Translations under genes and position numbers: made by a program
Virus record (IMG/VR): IMGVR_UViG_3300045117_000212
Coordinates: 1-33,822 of that record
Source of the DNA: a virus
Reading direction: 5' to 3' (one strand)
Length of the DNA: 33,822 bases
Part shown: positions 22,920 to 31,234 of the stretch, piece after piece
Layout: each line of letters opens with the position of its first letter
Numbering within the stretch: position 1 is the stretch's first letter
The notes under the pieces: generated by a model
What the model was told of the DNA's origin: nothing
Databases searched by the model: none
What the model saw: the letters and a program-made list of their open reading frames with translations, nothing else

Positions 22920-24352
22920 TTGAGATACCCGTTGGAGTAAGGCTCAAAGTCCTGAACCTAAACGAATTCAAGAAGTCAGTAGGTTCCGCCGCATCAGCGA
23001 AAGCAGGAGGAACTACGGGCGGAACAAGCGCGGGCAAAGACGAACTTACGGGAATCATAGCCAAAGGGAACTTTCTGGCACTGGCGGCACAGAAAGTCTT
23101 GGAGAAGATGGCTGACTTATTGAGAGGTATTTTTGACAAGATGAAGTCAGCCTCTCCAGCTTTGCAGGGAATCTTATTGACATTTGAGAAGGCAATGATG
23201 ATTTTCTTCAAGCCGTTTGGGGATTTCTTGGCTTTGCTTTTGAGACCAATGGCATTGCTCTTAATCAAGTTTGCAAGGGATTGGGCTAAGGGGCTAAAAG
23301 GGATTATTCCTAATGCAAAAGACGTAGGGAACGCCATTGGTGGAACAGTCAGCGGATTTATTGGCGGTGGAGGCGCTGGTGGAGAGGGTGGAAAGCCCGG
23401 CATTCCAGGGGCTGCTGGCGAAACAGGAGAGCCCGGCACAACGAATGTAAATCTAAATGCTAAGGATGTGGCAGATTCTATTGGTAAATCCATTATCACA
23501 TTTCTTGGGGACTTGGGAACTGAATTGGCGAAAAAGGTCAATACATTCGCCCCTGACATTGCTTCATTTATTGCAAAACTCAGCGATATGGTTTTTTCTT
23601 TCATCGTTGGTTTAGGATTTGCAATTTTTAACTTCCTGAAAGATTTGAAAATAGAGCAAGCGGGGAAAATAGCAACAGAGATATTGTTGGGGATAGGGAA
23701 ACTTCTAATGGCAGTGATAATGTTCATTATTATGGTGATAACAGGACTCTTGATTTTTGTCTTTAATGCATTGAAAGACAACGCTGATGCTATTTGGACT
23801 CTGATAAATATCTACGTCATTGAACCACTGGGCAAGTTTTTTGGCAGGGTGGTCGGTGTTTTAGAGGAGAACTTCAATGAACTTAGGGACGATGTCATTG
23901 CCCTTTGGCGAAAGGTTACTGCAAAAGTTACTGAGATAAGAGATAAGTTCATAACCGAAATAGAAACATGGAAAACAAACATAGGAGGAATTCTCACGAC
24001 ATTGTATAACAACTTGTCAAATGCCCTTTCCGACATAGGGAACAGGGTGAAAAAGATTATCGATGAAGCTTTCTCAGTCGGCAGCCGGGCAGTAAATGAC
24101 ATTTGGAACCAAGTCCTCGGGAAAAAACAAGTAGGGTCAGATTTTATCCCAGAAACGGGGATGTATATGCTGCACAGGGGCGAACAGGTTGTCCCAACAA
24201 CCAGGCAAGCGCCAACTCGTCCAATGAACGTTTCCTTTGGCAACGTTGTAATCAATGTTCCTTCTGGAACGGAATTGGACGAAGACCGGCTTGCCAGAAA
24301 AATAGCGGAACAACAACGACTGATGCTGAGGAGGGCAATGTCCTACGGATGA
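22916..24352 (+). CDS. Tape measure protein
   Basis: Four hundred and seventy-eight residues. Helical, with strongly hydrophobic stretches at about 240-285 (FIVGLGFAIFNFL, MAVIMFIIMVITGLLIFVF). Near residue 410 the tape-measure signature 'GSDFIPETGMYMLHRGEQVVP' is plain. Around 150-170 it has a collagen-like G-x-y run (GKPGIPGAAGETGEPG). The length predicts a short tail, about 70 nm by the usual 0.15 nm per residue. It sets tail length and probably meets the host membrane. Confidence 0.85.
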   Translation: MIEIPVGVRLKVLNLNEFKKSVGSAASAKAGGTTGGTSAGKDELTGIIAKGNFLALAAQKVLEKMADLLRGIFDKMKSASPALQGILLTFEKAMMIFFKPFGDFLALLLRPMALLLIKFARDWAKGLKGIIPNAKDVGNAIGGTVSGFIGGGGAGGEGGKPGIPGAAGETGEPGTTNVNLNAKDVADSIGKSIITFLGDLGTELAKKVNTFAPDIASFIAKLSDMVFSFIVGLGFAIFNFLKDLKIEQAGKIATEILLGIGKLLMAVIMFIIMVITGLLIFVFNALKDNADAIWTLINIYVIEPLGKFFGRVVGVLEENFNELRDDVIALWRKVTAKVTEIRDKFITEIETWKTNIGGILTTLYNNLSNALSDIGNRVKKIIDEAFSVGSRAVNDIWNQVLGKKQVGSDFIPETGMYMLHRGEQVVPTTRQAPTRPMNVSFGNVVINVPSGTELDEDRLARKIAEQQRLMLRRAMSYG

Positions 24353-24356
24353 TTTT

Positions 24357-24734
24357 ATGACTACAACCTTGAATGCCATTTCGCTTGAAGAAGTGCAGAC
24401 GGAGCACGTTTCAATAGAGACGGGGCTTGTTCCGCTTCCGCCGCCTGACGACGGAACTTCAACAACAGCGGACACCATAATTGTTTCGCTCATCGCTCCC
24501 ATGAGGCAGTTTCAGATAACAGGGATAAAAGTCGATACAATCGCCAACCTCAGGACATTTGCCAGCGGGATAATTTCGGCGGCACAGAACCAAGAAACAG
24601 CCCACACCTACCATTCGGACTTTTTCAACGCAAATTACAACGTGAAAATCAGCGGCTACACCTTTGATTATGTTGCAGGGGAGCCGGCGACCCTTGAATA
24701 CCAATTGACCTTGATTGAGGGCAGTTCCATATGA
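24357..24734 (+). CDS. Small tail protein
   Basis: One hundred and twenty-five residues, beta-rich, no motifs recognised: 'TEHVSIETGLVPLPPPDDGTSTTAD ... VSLIAPMRQFQITGIKVDTIANLRTFASGI'. Lies between tape measure and hub; the stop overlaps the hub start (ATGA). A distal tail or baseplate adaptor is the best guess from order. Confidence 0.5.
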   Translation: MTTTLNAISLEEVQTEHVSIETGLVPLPPPDDGTSTTADTIIVSLIAPMRQFQITGIKVDTIANLRTFASGIISAAQNQETAHTYHSDFFNANYNVKISGYTFDYVAGEPATLEYQLTLIEGSSI

Positions 24735-26227
24735 CGAAATACATAACAGTGAAATTGAACAGCAACACGGTTACCACTTATGTCCGAAACTACAAGATAG
24801 ACAAAAGGATAAGCTCGGATGCGCTCATAGACGAGTGCAACATAGAATTTTTCAAATCCTGTTCCCCCGTTCCCGCCGTGGGGCAAACGATAGAAATCTA
24901 CTCAGGTTATTCGGCAAACCCGACAGTCAGGAAGTTTTACGGGATTGTGAGAGACGTCCAAACGTCAAAGGAGATTTACAAGGCGAAATGCCTCTCCCGA
25001 TTGGTCCTTGCCGCTGATGCCCTTGTAAATACCGTCTATAATTCCAACGGCTCAACCGCAGGTGTCGTTTCGGCGATAGTGGATGACCTTTTTGAGACAT
25101 ACGCAGGGCTCACCTGTTCGGTGGTAACAACGCCAGACGTAATCTCCAAGTTCATTTGCAGGAACACCGACGTTCTTGAAAGGTGCGTCCTATTGGCGCA
25201 TCAGGTCGATTATGACATACACTATGACCATGATGCCGACGTTGTCTATTTCAGACCAAGGGAGTATTCCACCAATTCGGGAACAATCTACATTGGAACG
25301 GCAAGCAACTCCGTTTCCCAGGCAGTCAAGTGGAAGGACATCGGAATACAGGACTTGTTCAACAAGCTCACAATCTACGGCGCAACGGTCTATGTTTCGG
25401 ACACAAAGAGCTTCACGGCTTCAGCGGCACAAACAACAACAACCCTCAGCCATATCCCTGACGTGGTGAAAGTTACCAAGAACGGAACAGAGCAGGTAGG
25501 CGGTTTATCAGGCAGCACCACATCTTACGATTACCAAGTGGACAGGGAGAACAAGAAAATAACATGGGCAGTCGCTTTTGCAGGAGGGGAAAGCGTCGTG
25601 GTAACCTACTACTACAATGTCCCCGTTCCTGTCCAAATGCAGGACGCCACCTCGATAGCGGCTTACGGCACGATACACAAGATATTCACTTTCACTGACC
25701 TTACCACAGTCGATGATGCGATACAGCGGGGGCAGCGGCTTCTGAACAACTACAAAAACCCATTCAAGTTGTCAGAGCTATACCTGTTGCCAGACTCCGT
25801 AAATACCCTGAACCCGCAAGTGGGGCAGAGAATAAGGGTCACGGACAATCTCGTGTCGATAAACGACTACTTTGTGATAAAGCAAGCGACAGAAGAATAT
25901 CCAGAGAAAGGGATGCTGCTGACTATAAGCGACAAGGAGTGGAAGTGGCAATCGACGGAAATATCAACACAGCTTCGCATTAAAAGGCTTGAAGAACAGC
26001 TGAACGAAGGCGACCAAGTTGTTTCACAGGTAATAACAGGCGGAGCAGATGCCGCCGCAGCAAGAACAACGTTGGAGGCATTGGCAGCCAGAGTAAATGA
26101 CAGTTTCATATTGGGACATTGGCTAAACGGACAATTGGCAAGGGGAATTATCTTAGATGACTTTGAGTCAAGTCCCTTATCAAATTGGACAGGAACATCC
26201 TGCACCCTTTCGGAGCAAACCGCATGA
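24731..26227 (+). CDS. Tail hub/baseplate protein ending in a truncated jelly-roll module
   Basis: Four hundred and ninety-eight residues. The front resembles tail hub (gp27-like) proteins: 'VGQTIEIYSGY ... RKFYGIVRDVQTSK ... LVLAADALV'. A coiled-coil-like stretch follows at about 415-445. The last 25 residues (ILDDFESSPLSNWTGTSC...) look like the beginning of a carbohydrate-binding jelly roll, but the frame stops after 'LSEQTA'. The rest of such a module appears in the same frame from 26711. It would form the tail tip. The stop overlaps the next start. Confidence 0.7.
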   Translation: MTKYITVKLNSNTVTTYVRNYKIDKRISSDALIDECNIEFFKSCSPVPAVGQTIEIYSGYSANPTVRKFYGIVRDVQTSKEIYKAKCLSRLVLAADALVNTVYNSNGSTAGVVSAIVDDLFETYAGLTCSVVTTPDVISKFICRNTDVLERCVLLAHQVDYDIHYDHDADVVYFRPREYSTNSGTIYIGTASNSVSQAVKWKDIGIQDLFNKLTIYGATVYVSDTKSFTASAAQTTTTLSHIPDVVKVTKNGTEQVGGLSGSTTSYDYQVDRENKKITWAVAFAGGESVVVTYYYNVPVPVQMQDATSIAAYGTIHKIFTFTDLTTVDDAIQRGQRLLNNYKNPFKLSELYLLPDSVNTLNPQVGQRIRVTDNLVSINDYFVIKQATEEYPEKGMLLTISDKEWKWQSTEISTQLRIKRLEEQLNEGDQVVSQVITGGADAAAARTTLEALAARVNDSFILGHWLNGQLARGIILDDFESSPLSNWTGTSCTLSEQTA

Positions 26228-26709
26228 GCAGCATAAAATACGTCGTAATGTTTTCCATTCTTTTGGCTACTTTTGGCTGTTTAGGATTCCTATTTCCACA
26301 AGACGGCAAGCAGAAATATCCGTGGGAAGGACTCTCTACGGGCGCTGGCGGCAATCTGTCAGTTGTATTTGGAAGCGGCATCAGTTCTGTTTATTTCAAC
26401 GCAAGCACCCATGTTTCAAGGAACGTTTCAGCGACCAATCAGACAAGCTCGATAGCGTTGTTCAATGTCACGAATATCGGAGGCAACAACACATCAATAA
26501 ACATGAGCATCAATACGAGCATTACGGGATTCACGGTCAGGTGCGCCCAACACTACAACCAGACGGGCCTTACGAACCTGACCATATCTAACCGGACAAT
26601 CGCAAACATCAGCACAAACGCAACGGTCAGGATTTGGTGTTGGGCTGACTTTTACTACGCAAACAAAAGCGCAGCAAGGAACTTCAATATCAGCGTGACA
26701 GAGGGATAA
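26224..26709 (+). CDS. Exported, very sequon-dense small protein
   Basis: One hundred and sixty-one residues. N-terminal signal or anchor segment (MSSIKYVVMFSILLATFGCLGF). The rest has about sixteen N-X-S/T sequons in about 130 residues, by my count, and is likely heavily glycosylated outside the cell. A start inside the hub gene's final codons (ATGA) and an inserted position in the middle of a split jelly-roll suggest it came in as an extra (moron-like) gene. May mask the host surface or exclude other viruses; unproven. Confidence 0.65.
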   Translation: MSSIKYVVMFSILLATFGCLGFLFPQDGKQKYPWEGLSTGAGGNLSVVFGSGISSVYFNASTHVSRNVSATNQTSSIALFNVTNIGGNNTSINMSINTSITGFTVRCAQHYNQTGLTNLTISNRTIANISTNATVRIWCWADFYYANKSAARNFNISVTEG

Positions 26710-26710
26710 A

Positions 26711-27223
26711 ATGCCGGGATTTGGGGGAACATTCGACATCAACGACTCGCTCGTGCTCGTGGGCAGCAAGAGCCTCAAAGCGGTGGCAAGCGCAAGCACA
26801 TTCAGCATCGCCACAACTCAGAGCTTCGGAGACCTCTCGACATACACAGGAGTCGGCTCAGGTGCGCCTACAAGCGGAACTGTGGGCATTTGGGTCTATT
26901 GCGCTTCGGGGGAAATTACCTCCGTAACGCTCCGCATGGGCAGCAGCTCAATCAACTACTCGGAAGTGGCGGGAGTGAAGACATATACCAACGGGACAGA
27001 CACCCAAGACGGCTGGAACTATTTTGTTTTCCGCCTGACAAATGCGACAACAACGGGAACGCCCGTCTGGACAGCAGTAGCATACGCAAGAATCCAAGCG
27101 GTAAGCACAACCACACCAACAGTTATATTTGATTACTTCGCAATAGGGACAGGAAACGTAATCGGATTGAATGGAATGGGGGACAGACGAACAGACTACC
27201 AACTGTATAGCGTTACATATTGA
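26711..27223 (+). CDS. Carbohydrate-binding jelly-roll-like module, likely 3' half of a split module
   Basis: One hundred and seventy residues; GAGGG before the ATG. 'INDSLVLVGSKSLKAVA ... TTQSFGDLSTYTGV ... GTVGIWVYCASGEITSVTLRMG ... WNYFVFRL ... ARIQAV ... VIFDYFAIG' is a typical carbohydrate-binding jelly-roll, but without the usual 'DDFE...W' first strand. That strand is at the end of the hub gene in the same reading frame, 484 nt upstream. Probable receptor-binding tail part. Confidence 0.65.
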   Translation: MPGFGGTFDINDSLVLVGSKSLKAVASASTFSIATTQSFGDLSTYTGVGSGAPTSGTVGIWVYCASGEITSVTLRMGSSSINYSEVAGVKTYTNGTDTQDGWNYFVFRLTNATTTGTPVWTAVAYARIQAVSTTTPTVIFDYFAIGTGNVIGLNGMGDRRTDYQLYSVTY

Positions 27224-27232
27224 GGTGAAACC

Positions 27233-28291
27233 ATGCCGGGCACAGCAGAGGGAGCATATCCAAAGTCAAACGGCGACATTTTGTATGCAAGTGAGACTAA
27301 TAATGTGAAAATGCACATCGCAGGTCAGCGATATGTAGGGGACGGTAGTGATGGGGCACTGAGCGTGACAAGCGGGACAACGACAATATCGAGCAGTGTA
27401 AAAAGATACACCTCCATGTCTATCAGCGCAGGTGCGACGCTCGCGTTTGGAACAGTAGGAAAATTCATAATTTACTGTCAAGGCGATTTTACCCTAAATG
27501 GAACACTTTCTTTGGGTAATAAGGTAGGCACCTCTCCAACAACATTCGATTCAAGTGCAGGAAGCACGGGGGATGGGAACCCCGGAGGAGCAGCAGGAGT
27601 GGTGAACGCCCCATTGTTCGGTTCTTTTTCTGTGGTGAAACTTGATTGGATAGGCTCTGAGGGTTCTAATGGAGGCGTTGGCAAAACTAATTCTTACGGC
27701 AATGGCGGAGGCGGCGGCGGAGGCGGTAGTCTTCTTGTGGCAGGTGGAGCCGGTGGCAATGGTGGAGTGTCTGGGGGCGCAACCGCTGGTGCGGGTGGTG
27801 CAGCGGGCGTCGGAAAATGCGCTGTCATTATTTTTGTGGGAGGAACAATCACATTCGGTGCGTCATCATCCATCGTTGGCACTGGCAACTCGGGTTCTGT
27901 CGGAGCTGGCGGTAGTTTTCCGACCAACAGTAGTGGCTCAGGAGGCGGAGGCGGTGGAGCAAGCGGATTCGTTATGATTTTTGGAAATAAGGAAGCAACC
28001 CTCACAACAGGGGCAACAGTTACTTTAGTGGGAGGAGCAGGTGGTGCAGGTGGAGCCGGAGCTGGGGGGACAAATGGAGGCGGCGGAGGAGGCGGTGGCG
28101 GAGGCTCGGGGGGAGTTTTTGTCTTATTGTGCAACGGAACCCTCTCCAACAGTGCAACTATATCAGTTTCGGGCGGTGCAGGGGGGGCTGGAGGAGCCGG
28201 AGGCAACGCTGGAGGAGCAGCAGGAGCTAATGGCTCCAATGGCAATACTGGTCTATCATTTGTCCTAACCAACTCATACGCGATTTCATAG
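27233..28291 (+). CDS. Glycine-rich adhesin/tail-tip fibre
   Basis: Three hundred and fifty-two residues. The N-terminal 100 are beta-rich (a beta-helix-like run 'TMSISAGATLAFGTVGKFIIYCQGDFTLNGTL'). Then four to five glycine runs (GNGGGGGGGGS, GSGGGGGGAS, GGAGGAGGAGAGG, and others) alternate with short beta segments (KCAVIIFVGG, GFVMIFGN, GGVFVLLCN). This resembles the polyglycine-sandwich adhesins of T-even-like phages (gp38). Host recognition is likely. GAGGTGAA precedes the ATG. Opposite-strand Pro-rich ORFs here are shadows. Confidence 0.7.
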   Translation: MPGTAEGAYPKSNGDILYASETNNVKMHIAGQRYVGDGSDGALSVTSGTTTISSSVKRYTSMSISAGATLAFGTVGKFIIYCQGDFTLNGTLSLGNKVGTSPTTFDSSAGSTGDGNPGGAAGVVNAPLFGSFSVVKLDWIGSEGSNGGVGKTNSYGNGGGGGGGGSLLVAGGAGGNGGVSGGATAGAGGAAGVGKCAVIIFVGGTITFGASSSIVGTGNSGSVGAGGSFPTNSSGSGGGGGGASGFVMIFGNKEATLTTGATVTLVGGAGGAGGAGAGGTNGGGGGGGGGGSGGVFVLLCNGTLSNSATISVSGGAGGAGGAGGNAGGAAGANGSNGNTGLSFVLTNSYAIS

Positions 28292-28299
28292 GTGGTCTT

Positions 28300-29199
28300 A
28301 TGGCAGTTGGAGCAGTAATCACAAACAACGGCGAAGACCTGTTGCACTACAGGCTTTATGGGACAGGCTCAAAGAGTGCTGTTACAAAACTACACATTGG
28401 AGTGGGGACAACAACACCAGCCGAAGGAGACACGAATATACAGACACTTGTGCCAGTAACTTCCCAATTAATCAACAAGTGCGACACACCAGGGGATTTT
28501 TCACAAAGCACCGATGCAATAACGCCAACAGCGAACACAACCACTTACAAAGAAGGCTATGGGACAACGGACAACACTTCCCTTAACATCGGAAAATCAG
28601 GGACAACGGAGGCCCTTGTCTATTATCGGGACACTGTTTCAATCGACATGAGCGGAACATCGCCGTATATGTGGTGCTGGCTGCATATCCTGAACTCAGG
28701 CGCACTTGCAAAAATCTCCAATGTGCAGCTTTATGTAAGGCAAGGCGCAAATTACCGATATTGGCAAACAGGTGTTGCTTCACTTGCTGTCGGCTGGAAC
28801 CTGATAAAAACGGGGGTATTCACCAGTTACACAGGACAAAGTGGAACAGCACCCACTCTTTCGGCCATAGACACAATAGAACTGCGAATCAACACAACAG
28901 CATCGAGCGATACCTTTAGCTTGGGGGACTTGAAGATGGACTTCTTCCATTGGGAACTTTTTGCCAACTCCAATATTGGGGCGCTTACCGGCTATCCGAC
29001 TGTTTCAGGACAGGTGGCGACAGCCCGTTATTACATCTCATCCACAAAGGCGCTTGGCTACGATTTGAGGGAATGTGGGGAGTTCAACACCGACTCTACT
29101 CCGGTCATGTATTCCCATGACGTCCATAACAGCCTCGGCTCTTCCGGAAAAACAAGCGAGATTGAACTGCATTACATTCTTACACACACAATCAGTTAG
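28300..29199 (+). CDS. Tail fibre/receptor-binding protein
   Basis: Two hundred and ninety-nine residues; AGGTGG before the ATG. N-terminus 'AVGAVITNNGEDLLHYRLYGTGSKSA', a fibre-like base. The middle has a complete jelly-roll ('TSLNIGKSGTTEALVYYRD ... MWCWLHIL ... VGWNLIKTGVFTSY ... IDTIELRINTTAS ... LKMDFFHWEL'). The C-terminal part (YYISSTKALGYDLRECGEF) is beta-rich. Last gene of the tail unit; stop carries promoter copy 5. Confidence 0.65.
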   Translation: MAVGAVITNNGEDLLHYRLYGTGSKSAVTKLHIGVGTTTPAEGDTNIQTLVPVTSQLINKCDTPGDFSQSTDAITPTANTTTYKEGYGTTDNTSLNIGKSGTTEALVYYRDTVSIDMSGTSPYMWCWLHILNSGALAKISNVQLYVRQGANYRYWQTGVASLAVGWNLIKTGVFTSYTGQSGTAPTLSAIDTIELRINTTASSDTFSLGDLKMDFFHWELFANSNIGALTGYPTVSGQVATARYYISSTKALGYDLRECGEFNTDSTPVMYSHDVHNSLGSSGKTSEIELHYILTHTIS

Positions 29200-29213
29200 T
29201 GTTATTTAAAAAG
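29198..29213 (+). promoter_or_regulatory. Late promoter element, copy 5
   Basis: AGTGTTATTTAAAAAG on the TAG stop of the fibre gene; ends 20 nt before the ATG at 29234, the spacing expected for a leaderless transcript. It should drive the lysis unit. Confidence 0.7.
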
Positions 29214-29233
29214 GAAAAATTGCAAGTGGAACC

Positions 29234-30310
29234 ATGGCGCTTCAGGAACTTTTTGAAGGGGTCTTTTGCAAACGGGTAATCTTGGAGAGGGACGGATTCC
29301 AGCAGACAACCTCCGACCTGACGAAAAAACTGGCTGCCCTTGAAATAAGCATAATCAACTGCGACAGGGAAAAGAACGCCATTATCAGCGCCGCGAAGGA
29401 AGGGGAAAAACAGAACCTGTGGAGAATAGGGCAGCTTGAAGCGGAAAAATCGGCGTTGCAACAGAAATACGCCGACCTGCTCACAACAATAAACAACCTT
29501 GTTCCGTCGGAGACAGAGCCATATTCCCCCAATTTCAAGAGGCTTCTTGATTCAACCCAACAAAAGCTCATCGCCTATGAACACAAATACACGAAAGTCT
29601 ACATTTCCTATCGTGCAAGATTCGTCGGGAAAAACCCAGACAACGCCATTGACATGGACGTGAAGCCCTTTTTCTCATGCGGACTGCAGGACGCCCGAAT
29701 ATCCGGGTGGCTCGCAGAAAACAAGTGCCGCGTCAAAGACGTTTCTCTCCAATACCCCGACAAGACATTTGACGAGTGGTGCGAAATTGCCTGCACAAGA
29801 ATACAGGCAAGGCTCCCGAATCCTTACGGTTATGACCAAGACAGGTGGGGACGCAATGAATTCTGGGAATATGCGACTGAAACGTTCTATGGGAGCCAAG
29901 ACAAGAACCTCTCCTTTGATTGCGACAGTTGGGCTATCCTGAAGCACGTAATGCGAATGGCGGCGGGAGTTCCGGAGGAGATGCTGCGGTTTGTCTGCGG
30001 GACAACCTTCGACAACCAAGGGCACGCCACAAACGCGGTCTATTCCCCCTCAAGAGGATTCTGGATTCACATGAACAGCACCAGCAGAGGCACGGACAAT
30101 GACGACATAAGGCAGTTCAAGAGGATGGGGGACGCCACCGAATCGCTGAACATAAAACTGCCGTGGTGGTCAAGCACTTCAAAGTTCTCGTATATGCAGA
30201 TGATTAGCGACGCACAGGAAGCGGAAGTGAAACGAAGAGTGCGGAACAAGTCAAAGGAAAACAGGCTCCTACGAAAAATAAAGGTGTCCTCATTGAAGGT
30301 GAAGCTATGA
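29234..30310 (+). CDS. Coiled-coil plus transglutaminase-like cysteine peptidase (candidate endolysin)
   Basis: Three hundred and fifty-eight residues. Residues 20-110 form a coiled coil. From about 170 on, a transglutaminase-like fold with C in 'SFDCDSWAILKHVMRMAAGVP', H in 'DNQGHATNAVY' and later 'GFWIHMNSTSRG', the usual Cys-His order of these enzymes. Pseudomurein endopeptidases of methanogen viruses (PeiW/PeiP) are related in general type. No signal peptide, as for endolysins released by a holin. First gene of the candidate lysis unit. Alternatively, a virion peptidase used on entry. Confidence 0.7.
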   Translation: MALQELFEGVFCKRVILERDGFQQTTSDLTKKLAALEISIINCDREKNAIISAAKEGEKQNLWRIGQLEAEKSALQQKYADLLTTINNLVPSETEPYSPNFKRLLDSTQQKLIAYEHKYTKVYISYRARFVGKNPDNAIDMDVKPFFSCGLQDARISGWLAENKCRVKDVSLQYPDKTFDEWCEIACTRIQARLPNPYGYDQDRWGRNEFWEYATETFYGSQDKNLSFDCDSWAILKHVMRMAAGVPEEMLRFVCGTTFDNQGHATNAVYSPSRGFWIHMNSTSRGTDNDDIRQFKRMGDATESLNIKLPWWSSTSKFSYMQMISDAQEAEVKRRVRNKSKENRLLRKIKVSSLKVKL

Positions 30311-30660
30311 ACGCGGCTGAGTTGGAGTCAAAACTGGCAGCAGACTACGGCTGCTATTTTGTCAATCCGCAGTTGTTTGTCCCGGGTTCGGACAAGGACG
30401 CCGCTATCTTATCCCCTGCCGATTTTATGAAAGTTTTTGAGAAGGACTCGGACAAGATTTCAAAGTGCGTCAGGAGAAGGGCCGAACAGATAGGCACTTT
30501 CAGTTACTACGCAGTTTGGTCTTATGGCGGCGGCTACATGAAAACAAGCGTTCCGACAGCCGTAGGCGCAGGGGCAGGGGGATTTTTGGACAACATTCAG
30601 GTTCCTTTCACAATTAAACAGCTTTGGGACACCTTTTGGGTGCGCCTCGGGCTGTTTTGA
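30307..30660 (+). CDS. Hypothetical protein in the lysis unit
   Basis: One hundred and seventeen residues, MNAAELESKLAADYGCYFVN.... ATG overlaps the peptidase stop (ATGA). Central helical part, glycine-rich 'AVGAGAGGFL', C-terminal aromatic 'QLWDTFWVRLGLF', possibly membrane-associated. Family not recognised. Confidence 0.55.
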   Translation: MNAAELESKLAADYGCYFVNPQLFVPGSDKDAAILSPADFMKVFEKDSDKISKCVRRRAEQIGTFSYYAVWSYGGGYMKTSVPTAVGAGAGGFLDNIQVPFTIKQLWDTFWVRLGLF

Positions 30661-30670
30661 GGTGGTTTGA

Positions 30671-30916
30671 GTGGAGATACCGAATTGGCTGAAAAACCTT
30701 TTGGCGCATGGTCTTGCGGGCTTTGTAATTGGATTCAACGCCGCATTCGTCCTGAGCGACTTCAAGGACGTCAATTGGGAGATGGCACTCAAAGGCGCTC
30801 TGATTATGGGCGGCTATAACGCCATAAAAGCAATTTTGGCGCACCTTTCAGGAACACTTCCCAAGACAACTCAGGGTGGGAAATCAAGCGTTAAGTTCGC
30901 GGACAGGATGCCTTAA
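30671..30916 (+). CDS. Holin-like small membrane protein
   Basis: Eighty-one residues from GTG 30671 (GGTGGTTTGA upstream). Two hydrophobic segments: 'LLAHGLAGFVIGFNAAFVL' and 'MALKGALIMGGYNAIKAILAHL', with a short hydrophilic turn (SDFKDVNWE) between. The arrangement is like r1t-type phage holins. The place next to a putative cell-wall peptidase supports a role in making the membrane pores that release it. Confidence 0.6.
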   Translation: MEIPNWLKNLLAHGLAGFVIGFNAAFVLSDFKDVNWEMALKGALIMGGYNAIKAILAHLSGTLPKTTQGGKSSVKFADRMP

Positions 30917-30937
30917 AATAAAAACCGAGGGAACACC

Positions 30938-31150
30938 ATGCCAAGCAAACAGGAAGATGCGCAGACCTTCATCAAAATAACCAATCGGGAAATCTACGAC
31001 AGTCTCCAGCAACTGCACATAAAGGTTGACAGGATAGACTCTCGGGGAAGGCTGCACCAAGTCCTGATAGGCGGGGCGTTCACTCTGATAGCGGCGCTTT
31101 CAGGGTTCCTTTGGAAGCATGCAACAGAAACAGCCCATAGCCTGAAATGA
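30938..31150 (+). CDS. XhlA-like membrane-anchored protein
   Basis: Seventy residues. The N-terminal helix (TNREIYDSLQQLHIKVDRIDSR) is amphipathic; a C-terminal transmembrane segment follows (VLIGGAFTLIAALSGFLW). This is the plan of XhlA-type lysis proteins. CGAGGGA before the ATG. Last clear gene of the lysis unit. Confidence 0.55.
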   Translation: MPSKQEDAQTFIKITNREIYDSLQQLHIKVDRIDSRGRLHQVLIGGAFTLIAALSGFLWKHATETAHSLK

Positions 31151-31153
31151 CGC

Positions 31154-31228
31154 TTGCCAAGCCCACAACTTGCAAGGGATAGGAACGACCATGCCGTGAG
31201 GGCTAACCCTATGACCGGCTACAACTAA
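31154..31228 (+). CDS. Possible 24-residue ORF
   Basis: TTG start, 'LPSPQLARDRNDHAVRANPM...', stop at 31228. No SD. Very short; listed because no other gene explains this stretch. Confidence 0.15.
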   Translation: MPSPQLARDRNDHAVRANPMTGYN

Positions 31229-31234
31229 TGGCGG

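Noticed and set aside
22903-23781. 292-codon minus-strand ORF opposite the tape measure gene
   Set aside because: No SD or TATA, low-complexity Ser/Pro/Ile translation, and the + strand has a clear tape measure.
27694-28347. Long proline-rich ORF on the minus strand
   Set aside because: Antisense of the glycine-rich adhesin; composition is a mirror of GGN codons, with no start signal.
14251-29199. Diversity-generating retroelement targeting the adhesins
   Set aside because: No reverse transcriptase gene and no template repeat were seen in the window.
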